Of a stretch of DNA of 35,146 nucleotides, positions 23,159-29,406 are shown in pieces. Under the pieces are notes generated by a model. That model saw only the letters and a program-made list of their open reading frames with translations. It did not search any database and was not told the origin of the DNA. This DNA comes from T3Sed10-241 sp036796255 (GTDB lineage Bacteria; Bacteroidota; Bacteroidia; Flavobacteriales_D; Cryomorphaceae). Numbering within the stretch: the stretch's first letter is position 1; each line of letters starts with the position of its first letter. The translations under genes were made by a program, and so were the position numbers. The stretch is from assembly GCA_036796255.1 (NCBI GenBank), contig DAIRDH010000034.1, positions 1 through 35,146 on the forward strand, written 5' to 3'.

Positions 23159-24745
23159 CTAGCCTTCCGGCAAAAACTTTTTCAAATCTTCCATGCTGTT
23201 TGCCTCCTTGGCTGGTTTGTCTGTGCGCCAGCGCAGCATGCGCGGAAAGCGCAAGGCGATACCGCTCTTGTGGCGGCTGCTGGGCGCGATGCCCTCAAAG
23301 CCAATTTCAAAAACGAGCTCAGGTTTCACGCTCCGCACCGGGCCAAAGCGCTCAATGGTATTGATTTTCACAAATCGATCTACTTCTTTCATCTCCTTGT
23401 CGGTAAGGCCGCTGTAGGCCTTCGCAAAAGGCACCAGCGCATCACCATCCCACACGGCAAAGGTGTAGTCACTAAACAGATTGGCCCTGCGACCATGGCC
23501 GCGCATGGCGTAAATGAGCACCGCATCGATGCTCATGGGGTCCACCTTCCACTTCCACCAGTCGCCTCGCTTGCGGCCTACTTTGTAAGTGCTGTTTTTC
23601 CGCTTTACCATGAGCCCTTCAGCGAGGATTTCGCGGCTGCTCTCGCGTAGCTCAGCTGCATGTTCCCATGAAGTGACTTCCAGCGTTTGCGAAAGCCGCA
23701 GTTGTTCGCTGCTCACAGCGGCAACAACTTTCTCTAGAAGCTGACTGCGTACTTCCAAAGGGCTTTCGCGCAAGTCCTTGCCCTCGTATTCAAGCAAGTC
23801 GTAAGCGATGAGCACGGCAGGCGCTTCCTGCAAATGCTTTTTGCTCGGCGCTTTGCGGCCAATGCGCGTTTGAAGGTGGTTAAAGCCCATCGGCATTCCG
23901 TCCTTGAAGGCCATGATTTCCCCATCAATCACCACCCCATCGGGAAGTAAATCTGCGAGGGCAGCAATTTCTGGAAAGCGATCGGTAATCAGCTCCTCGC
24001 CGCGGCTCCAGAGGTAGAGCGCGCCCTTTCGGAAAATAAGCTGTCCGCGGATGCCATCCCATTTGTACTCCAGTTGCCACTCATCTACCGGGCCGAGGGT
24101 GGACGGGTCTTCTTCAATGGGATAAGCCAGGTAAAACGGGTAGGGAAGCGATAGATTTTCCATGGGGTCGGGGCTCACCACGAGATCCTGAAAATTTGTC
24201 TCCGCCGGTTTCCAATCGCCCATGAGCCGGTGCGCAAGTATGTTTTCATCCACACCAAGGTGCTGCGAGAGTGCTTTCACCATGAGCTTTTGGCTTACGC
24301 CAATGCGAAAACCACCCGTGATGAGCTTGTTGAACACGAAACGCTCGGCCCTGTCCATTTCAGCCCAGGCCTCCTTGATATATTTTTCAATTTCGGACTC
24401 CTCTAGGTTCTTGAGTTCAAGCAGCTGATGCATGCGTTTCGTGAGGCTCACTTGGTTGCCTGACTCAGCGGCGGGGAGCACAAGGGCCACCGTTTCCGCA
24501 AGGTCACCTACCACGTAATACGACTCTTCAAAAAGCCAGAGCGGAATGTCCGCCACCTCGGCTGCCCATTGCCTGAGCAGGGCGGTTTTGACCGGTCGTT
24601 TTGGCCGTTTTCCGGAAAGGAGGGCCACACACCACAGCTTGTCGCTGTCGGGTGCTTGCTCCAGATAGCGCACCAATGCATCGCGCTTGCCCGTGGTGCG
24701 TGTAGTGGCGTCGATCGCTGCGATGAGTGTGGCAAATCCTTTCAT
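23159..24745 (-). CDS. ATP-dependent DNA ligase (ligase-associated DNA damage response type)
   Basis: This 528-residue ligase consists of a helical DNA-binding domain (about 1-190), an adenylation domain and an OB-fold domain. The catalytic lysine is K228 in EYKWDGIRGQ (motif I). Further signatures are LWSRGEELITDRFPE (motif Ia/III region), VIDGEIMAF, EGLMVKRKNSTYKVGRKRGDWWKWK (motifs IV and V) and LRFPRMLRWRTD near the C-terminus. Ligases of this type accompany a beta-CASP exonuclease, an Lhr-type helicase and the PdeM phosphoesterase in a repair cluster. The exonuclease gene overlaps it by 4 nt (24742-24745), and the helicase gene starts at 34581. The NAD-dependent replicative ligase LigA should be elsewhere. 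Confidence 0.93.
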   Translation of the reverse strand: MKGFATLIAAIDATTRTTGKRDALVRYLEQAPDSDKLWCVALLSGKRPKRPVKTALLRQWAAEVADIPLWLFEESYYVVGDLAETVALVLPAAESGNQVSLTKRMHQLLELKNLEESEIEKYIKEAWAEMDRAERFVFNKLITGGFRIGVSQKLMVKALSQHLGVDENILAHRLMGDWKPAETNFQDLVVSPDPMENLSLPYPFYLAYPIEEDPSTLGPVDEWQLEYKWDGIRGQLIFRKGALYLWSRGEELITDRFPEIAALADLLPDGVVIDGEIMAFKDGMPMGFNHLQTRIGRKAPSKKHLQEAPAVLIAYDLLEYEGKDLRESPLEVRSQLLEKVVAAVSSEQLRLSQTLEVTSWEHAAELRESSREILAEGLMVKRKNSTYKVGRKRGDWWKWKVDPMSIDAVLIYAMRGHGRRANLFSDYTFAVWDGDALVPFAKAYSGLTDKEMKEVDRFVKINTIERFGPVRSVKPELVFEIGFEGIAPSSRHKSGIALRFPRMLRWRTDKPAKEANSMEDLKKFLPEG

Positions 24746-25767
24746 GCCTCCTCCTGTTCAGCGCTTTTGGATTCGCCAATTTCGCTCAACTCCCCTTCGT
24801 ACTCGGTGACTACAGGTTGCGCACTGATGCCTTGCAAGCTAAGCCATTTTGAGAAAACATTGGAATAGCCGTGGGTCACGAAAACCTCTTCGGCGCCGGT
24901 GGCTTGTACTGCGCTGTTGAGCCCCGCCCAATCGGCGTGGTCAGAAAATATAAATCCCTGATCCACATTGCGCCGGCGACGGGCTCCACGCAAGCTCATC
25001 CAGCCAGAGGCTGTGGCCACTTTGTAAGGGTTGAGTTTCTTAAGCCAAGAAGACCCCAGCACTGAGGGAGGCGCCAGAATCATTGCCCCTTTTACCTGAG
25101 CCTTGTCGATCTCACCGCTGAGATATGCGGATGGCGTGAATTTGTAGCCTACACTTTCCAGTGCTTTGTTGGTGTTGTTGATGGCGCCGTGAATGAAAAT
25201 ATCGCCAATGGCGGGATCGAGGTTGTTGAGGATGCGCTGCGCCTTACCGAGGGCGTAGCAGAGTACCACTGAATTGAAGCCAGCTGCGCGATTGGCCGCC
25301 CACCACTTGTTGATTTGCGCCATGGTTTCGGCCTGCTTCTGCCATTGATACACGGGAAGCCCGAAAGTAGATTCAGTTACGAAATGGGTGCATTTTACAG
25401 GCTCAAAAGGCGCACACAAGCCATCATCTTCGATTTTGTAGTCACCCGAAATCACCCAGATTTCGCCGCGATGCGCCAGCCTTATCTGTGCGCTACCGGG
25501 AATGTGTCCGGCAGGGTGAAAACTGATCTCCACGCCATTCATCACGATCTTCTCAGCATACCCAATGGCCTGGGCTTCGATATCGCCGAGGCGCCAGCGC
25601 ATCACAGGAATGCTGTGATGGTGAGCAAGGTACCTGCCCATTCCGTAGCGCGAATGGTCGGCATGTGCATGTGTGATAAGGGCCTTGTCGACCGGCCGCC
25701 AAGGATCGATATATACATCCGCCTTTTGGCAATATAAACCCTTGTCAGTAAATGAAATCAAAGCCAT
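24742..25767 (-). CDS. Ligase-associated DNA damage response exonuclease (beta-CASP metallo-beta-lactamase fold)
   Basis: This 341-residue protein has the metallo-beta-lactamase metal motif HAHADH (H33, H35, D37, H38), then H88 in FHPAGHIPGSAQI, D109 in VISGDYK and a late histidine in IFSDHADW. These mark the ligase-associated exonuclease family related to CPSF/SNM1 nucleases. It is the first gene of a two-gene unit with the ATP-dependent ligase, sharing a 4-nt overlap, so the proteins are made together. It probably trims DNA ends before ligation. The C-terminal acidic tail (about 322-341) is unremarkable. A repeat-rich 83-nt region separates it from the divergent ridA-like gene. Confidence 0.92.
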   Translation of the reverse strand: MALISFTDKGLYCQKADVYIDPWRPVDKALITHAHADHSRYGMGRYLAHHHSIPVMRWRLGDIEAQAIGYAEKIVMNGVEISFHPAGHIPGSAQIRLAHRGEIWVISGDYKIEDDGLCAPFEPVKCTHFVTESTFGLPVYQWQKQAETMAQINKWWAANRAAGFNSVVLCYALGKAQRILNNLDPAIGDIFIHGAINNTNKALESVGYKFTPSAYLSGEIDKAQVKGAMILAPPSVLGSSWLKKLNPYKVATASGWMSLRGARRRRNVDQGFIFSDHADWAGLNSAVQATGAEEVFVTHGYSNVFSKWLSLQGISAQPVVTEYEGELSEIGESKSAEQEEA

Positions 25768-25795
25768 AACAACATAACACCCCCTATCTGTCCTG

Positions 25796-25835
25796 GTTTA
25801 GATTGCAGCTAAACGAACTGCATTGTTTAGTTTAG
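25796..25835. repeat. GTTTAG repeat cluster between divergent genes, possible operator
   Basis: GTTTAG (25796-25801) and CTAAAC (25809-25814) form a 6-bp inverted repeat with a 7-nt loop. GTTTAG recurs at 25825-25830 and TTTAG at 25831-25835. All lie in the 83-nt gap between the exonuclease gene (minus) and the RidA gene (plus), where a shared regulator could bind. Confidence 0.35.
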
Positions 25836-25850
25836 TTGTAAAATTAGCAA

Positions 25851-26279
25851 ATGAACACATCAAACACTGAACACATAAACGCCGAGAAAGCGCCCGAACC
25901 CGTAGGAATGTATCCACACGCGCGCAGGGTGGGCAATTTGCTTTTCCTGAGTGGCGTTGGGCCGAGGTCACGCGGCACCAAAGAAATACCAGGGGTAGAA
26001 TTAAATGCCGATGGCAGCATCAAAAGCTACAACATCGAGGAGCAGTGCCACAGCGTGTTCAACAATGTGAAGCTCGTACTGGAAGCTTCAGGCTCATCAT
26101 GGGATAAATTGGTAGATGTGACCGTATTTCTCACCAACATGAAAGACGATTTCAAAACCTACAACCGGGTGTATGCCGAGTACTTCAAAGACAATATGCC
26201 TTGCCGTACTACGGTCGAGATCAATTGCCTTCCCACGCCCATCGCCATTGAATTGAAATGCATTGCCACAATCGACTAA
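25851..26279 (+). CDS. RidA/YjgF-family enamine/imine deaminase
   Basis: This 142-residue RidA-fold protein shows the signatures LLFLSGVGPR (30-39), NVKLVLEASGSSWDKLVDVTVFL (72-94) and PCRTTVEINCLP (117-128). R119 corresponds to the catalytic arginine of RidA and E134 to the conserved glutamate. It lacks a signal peptide and should act in the cytoplasm on reactive enamines or imines. The insertion GTKEIPGVELNADGS (42-56) is more like the 2-aminomuconate-deaminase-related branch than classical RidA, so its substrate may be a specific pathway intermediate. The YhdH-type oxidoreductase gene follows after 3 nt. Confidence 0.88.
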   Translation: MNTSNTEHINAEKAPEPVGMYPHARRVGNLLFLSGVGPRSRGTKEIPGVELNADGSIKSYNIEEQCHSVFNNVKLVLEASGSSWDKLVDVTVFLTNMKDDFKTYNRVYAEYFKDNMPCRTTVEINCLPTPIAIELKCIATID

Positions 26280-26282
26280 GCC

Positions 26283-27281
26283 ATGAATTTACCAGACAGT
26301 TACAGGGCCCTTGTAATTCGCGAACAACCCAACGGAAAGTTTAGCCGTGAAATTGAAGAAGTCTCGGGGAGTTTTTTACCCGATCATGAGGTGTTGATTA
26401 AGGTGCACTTTGCCGCACTCAATTACAAAGATGCCCTCTCGGCGAGTGGCCACAAAGGCATCACCCGCAGCTATCCGCACACTCCCGGCGTGGATGCTTC
26501 GGGTGTGGTAGTAGGCTGCAAAACAGAGGCATTTCAAGAAGGTGACGAGGTCCTCGTAACTTCTTACGATTTGGGAATGAACACCAACGGCGGCTTTGCA
26601 GAATACATTTGCGTGCCGGCCGCCTGGGTCATCCATTTGCCGAAAGGCATGGACTTGCGCGAAGCAATGGTCATCGGCACGGGTGGATTTACAGCGGCGC
26701 TTGCCCTGTACAAGATGGAAATGAATGGGCAGCATCCCGATATGGGCGAGGTAGTGGTGACCGGCGCGAGCGGTGGCGTGGGCTCTATGGCGGTGTCGAT
26801 TTTGAAAGCCGCCGGTTACACCGTCATTGCCTCAAGCGGCAAAATAGAACATTACCCATGGCTCAAGCGCATTGGCGCCAAGCACTGCATAAACCGCGAG
26901 GATGTAAATGACGACAGCGGCCGACCGCTGCTTAAAGCCCGCTGGGCCGGTGGCATAGACACCATTGGCGGCAACACATTGAGTACGCTAATTAAGGCCT
27001 GTAGCCGCAACGGCAATATTGCTACCTGTGGACTGGTGGTTTCTTCTGATTTGAATACCACGGTGTTTCCATTCATCCTCAACGGAGTGAATTTGTTGGG
27101 AATCGAGTCGGCGGAGACGCCTTACCCCATGCGTATCAAAATTTGGGAGATGTTGACCGGGAGGTTGCGGCCTCCATATTTGGACTCCATGCAGCATATC
27201 GTTCAACTCCAAGATATCCCGAAATACATGGACGATATCCTTGCAGGTGAGACGGTGGGTCGGGTAGTTGCGAAAATTTGA
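26283..27281 (+). CDS. YhdH/YhfP-family NADPH-dependent oxidoreductase (acryloyl-CoA reductase-like)
   Basis: This 332-residue medium-chain dehydrogenase/reductase has an N-terminal catalytic domain (HFAALNYKDALSASGHKGI; HTPGVDASGVVVG) and a Rossmann domain with VTGASGGVGSMAVSILKAAGY (159-179). The YhdH-type signatures are GTGGFTAALAL (132-142) and LGIESAETP late in the protein. The zinc-binding cysteines of alcohol dehydrogenases are absent, as expected. Characterised relatives (AcuI) reduce acryloyl-CoA. It probably forms an operon with the RidA gene 3 nt upstream and is followed by a hairpin. Confidence 0.9.
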   Translation: MNLPDSYRALVIREQPNGKFSREIEEVSGSFLPDHEVLIKVHFAALNYKDALSASGHKGITRSYPHTPGVDASGVVVGCKTEAFQEGDEVLVTSYDLGMNTNGGFAEYICVPAAWVIHLPKGMDLREAMVIGTGGFTAALALYKMEMNGQHPDMGEVVVTGASGGVGSMAVSILKAAGYTVIASSGKIEHYPWLKRIGAKHCINREDVNDDSGRPLLKARWAGGIDTIGGNTLSTLIKACSRNGNIATCGLVVSSDLNTTVFPFILNGVNLLGIESAETPYPMRIKIWEMLTGRLRPPYLDSMQHIVQLQDIPKYMDDILAGETVGRVVAKI

Positions 27282-27282
27282 A

Positions 27283-27317
27283 AACACAAAGCCCGGCATG
27301 AGACCGGGCGTTGTGTT
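27283..27317 (+). terminator. Terminator-like hairpin after the YhdH-type gene
   Basis: The arms AACACAA(A)GCCCGG and CCGGGC(G)TTGTGTT (27283-27296 with 27304-27317) pair with one A-G mismatch around a 7-nt loop. No T-run follows on the plus strand, so termination efficiency is uncertain, but the position 1 nt after the stop codon supports an mRNA-end role. Confidence 0.5.
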
Positions 27318-27342
27318 AACCAGATTAACTAAAACTACTATG

Positions 27343-27396
27343 AAGATGCGTATCGAACCGTTGTTCTAAGCATTCGATACTGTTACAAAGCATCTT
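27343..27396. repeat. Bipartite inverted repeat of unknown role
   Basis: AAGATGC-GTATCGAA (27343-27357) pairs with TTCGATAC (27373-27380) and, after a 9-nt bulge, GCATCTT (27390-27396), giving 8 + 7 bp. The left arm overlaps a nine-codon frame, ATG at 27340 to TAA at 27369. It is not followed by a T-run and lies between converging operons. Confidence 0.45.
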
Positions 27397-27436
27397 GAAA
27401 AATCCCTACCTCAGATAAGTCTTTCTAAACAAATAG

Positions 27437-27462
27437 GGGGCACTCATAGCACAGTGCCCCCT
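27437..27462 (-). terminator. Terminator of the sigma-FecR-TonB receptor operon
   Basis: A 9-bp stem, GGGGGCACT/AGTGCCCCC (27437-27445 with 27454-27462), carries an 8-nt loop. Read on the minus strand it is followed by UAUUUGUUU. It lies 40 nt after the stop codon of the small ORF at 27503-27655. It could also stop plus-strand transcripts. Confidence 0.6.
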
Positions 27463-27502
27463 TTCACTCTTCCCTGGGAAGTGATTTCAAAAATTGTTTG
27501 GA

Positions 27503-27655
27503 TTACAGAGCGTTGTCTCTTTTAACCTTTTCCCATTTATTGCGAAACTTTTGATTTTGGGACTTTACATAGTACTCGTCCCAAAGCGGTGTCATTCCGC
27601 CATAAATCTTGTCGGCCTTGAGGCTCATGCGTATTTTGTTCAGATCTTTCAGCAT
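27503..27655 (-). CDS. Small basic protein (50 codons), unrecognised
   Basis: An ATG at 27655 opens 50 codons ending in TAA at 27503-27505, starting 4 nt after the stop codon of the second fecR-like gene on the same strand and ending before the operon terminator. The product is rich in lysine, asparagine and aromatic residues, with two tryptophans (W25, W41), a YGGMTPLWDEYYV core (18-30) and a basic C-terminal stretch (36-46). There is no signal peptide or membrane helix. I do not recognise a family. Position, spacing and a protein-like composition make translation likely. An internal ATG at codon 10 is an alternative start. Confidence 0.5.
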   Translation of the reverse strand: MLKDLNKIRMSLKADKIYGGMTPLWDEYYVKSQNQKFRNKWEKVKRDNAL

Positions 27656-27659
27656 AAGT

Positions 27660-28502
27660 TTATTTATTTAGGATGGTGATTACTTTCGCTTTATGGTCAA
27701 TCATAAAGTCCAAACCCATGGGCTTGCACACAATTTCCATGATGCGATCTATGTTGAGATTGGCATCAAACTGCCCTGTGTAGCGCAGATCTACATCTAC
27801 TTTAATGTCAAATTGGTAACCTGTATCGTTCGATAATCGCTCGAAAACTTCAGCAACGCTAGCATCTTCAAATTGGTAATACGGTGTGCTCCAGGCTGCG
27901 ATGGATTCAGGATTTATCCTGGTCTTTTTCACTTCACCCTCTACGGAGCTGATACGATCTCCAGGGACCAGTGTGTAGACGCCAACCTTAGCTATATGCA
28001 CAGCAACTTTACCAGTTTTGCATTGTACATCGAAGGCTCCATTTTCAGAATTCACATTGAAGCTCGTGCCTAGCACCCTTACCACACCCTCCGTGGTATA
28101 CACCCGGAAGTCTCCGCCTTTTTCAACTTCGAAGAAGCCTTCTCCCTGGAGGTTTACAGACCTATCGAGTTGAAACATCCATTTGTTGTATTCCAATGAT
28201 GCTTGTTGGTTGAGTATTACCGCAGACCCATCGGGCAGGGTATGCTCAGCAATAGCTCCGGTCATATTCGACACATCTGCCTTTCCGGCAAAATAAACTA
28301 CCGCACTGGCAGAAACCACAAGAAAAACAAGGGCGGCAGCAAGTCGAAGTATCATTGGGCTCCTCGAATGATTCATCTCAATCACTGAGGTCTCATTCAA
28401 TCTTTCCTCTACTTTGCTCCATGCGGCTTGTTTACTTTGCTTAAATGGTAAACGCTCGCGACGGAGCAACAAATTCAAAACTTCAGGCAAATCTTTGTTC
28501 AC
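27660..28502 (-). CDS. Second FecR-family anti-sigma protein with DUF4974 domain
   Basis: This 280-residue single-pass protein has a cytoplasmic sigma-interacting N-terminus (1-49), a membrane helix at about 50-72 and a FecR domain (about 85-180: LPDGSAVILNQQASLEYNK, GEGFFEVEKGGDFRVYTTEGVVRVLGTSFNV). A C-terminal DUF4974 module follows (about 205-280: YYQFEDASVAEVFERLSNDTGYQF, RYTGQFDANLNIDRIMEIVCKPMGLDF). FecR proteins relay the state of an outer-membrane receptor to an ECF sigma factor. No sigma gene directly precedes it; it is the last large gene of an operon that already has a fecR behind its sigma gene. It may regulate the same sigma factor, act on another one, or be a diverged duplicate. 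Confidence 0.9.
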   Translation of the reverse strand: MNKDLPEVLNLLLRRERLPFKQSKQAAWSKVEERLNETSVIEMNHSRSPMILRLAAALVFLVVSASAVVYFAGKADVSNMTGAIAEHTLPDGSAVILNQQASLEYNKWMFQLDRSVNLQGEGFFEVEKGGDFRVYTTEGVVRVLGTSFNVNSENGAFDVQCKTGKVAVHIAKVGVYTLVPGDRISSVEGEVKKTRINPESIAAWSTPYYQFEDASVAEVFERLSNDTGYQFDIKVDVDLRYTGQFDANLNIDRIMEIVCKPMGLDFMIDHKAKVITILNK

Positions 28503-28617
28503 AAGTAATAAGTATTGAGCAAGTGCTCGTACTTGTGGTATACACCGCAGTTAGAAGATACCCTACCTGAAGCCTATTGTTTTCTGACAAAAGTGTTGAG
28601 AAGGTTCTGAAATTGAA

Positions 28618-29406
28618 TTACTCCACTGTAATCGTGACCGCCTGACCATTGAAAGCGGTAAATACACCAAGACCGTTGCTTATATTGCTAGGGGCAGCGG
28701 TCATCGTAAGTCTCGCGTCAGCATTGAAGAGGTCTACATATTCAGCATTCACCGCCGAAACGTAAATTTCATATGTACCGTAATGGCTAAAATGCCCTGC
28801 CTTCAGCTGAGCTGAGTTGGAATGCACCACCTGAAGAAATGGATTTTCAGCAGTTGCTGAAGCCTCATGTCCTGTGGGTTGCAGGTCATTCATGTTTCTG
28901 ATAAAGACGCAATATGGGCCATCATGAACTTCATCCCATGTGAGTAGCGCCAGTACCGCTTCATTATTGGATTGGCTCAACTGAATAGAACTCTCTGATG
29001 AAACAAGGCCTTGCATCATCGGAGGCATCACCGTGCGGGATGTGTAAGTCTGATCGCCAAATTTCACTTCGAGGTCGAGAACACCATAATTCAAAGGCAG
29101 CTCATTGTCGTTGCCTTCTTGCTGATACAGGCCAGGAGTAGTGTCGTTTTCTAAGAGTTGAAAGGTGAAATCTCCCTGCATCACCCGTACCTCAGCATTG
29201 TGCACAGGTACGGGAAGGTAACTGCCCCCGCCGTGTATTTTTGACAGCTTGAGGTGATCGATCGGCTCTCCGGCATACACGTATCCTTCAACGATGATCA
29301 ATTTGTCAATGTCGAGCATTTCGTTGCCGTCATCCTGTTCACACCCCATCATAAATGCTGATGCAATTAACAGATATAGCAAACTATCGAATTTTAATCT
29401 CCTCAT
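28618..29406 (-). CDS. DUF4249-family lipoprotein
   Basis: This 262-residue predicted lipoprotein has a signal ending AFMMGC (C22). The DUF4249 opening is visible (IDKLIIVEGYVYAGEPIDHLKLSKI, about 33-57), followed by NAEVRVMQGD and a region of beta strands. DUF4249 proteins regularly follow TonB receptors in Bacteroidota and probably help ligand capture at the outer membrane. The gene overlaps the TonB-receptor gene by 4 nt (29403-29406). A gap of 115 nt separates it from the second fecR gene, so that last part of the operon may have its own expression. Confidence 0.85.
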   Translation of the reverse strand: MRRLKFDSLLYLLIASAFMMGCEQDDGNEMLDIDKLIIVEGYVYAGEPIDHLKLSKIHGGGSYLPVPVHNAEVRVMQGDFTFQLLENDTTPGLYQQEGNDNELPLNYGVLDLEVKFGDQTYTSRTVMPPMMQGLVSSESSIQLSQSNNEAVLALLTWDEVHDGPYCVFIRNMNDLQPTGHEASATAENPFLQVVHSNSAQLKAGHFSHYGTYEIYVSAVNAEYVDLFNADARLTMTAAPSNISNGLGVFTAFNGQAVTITVE

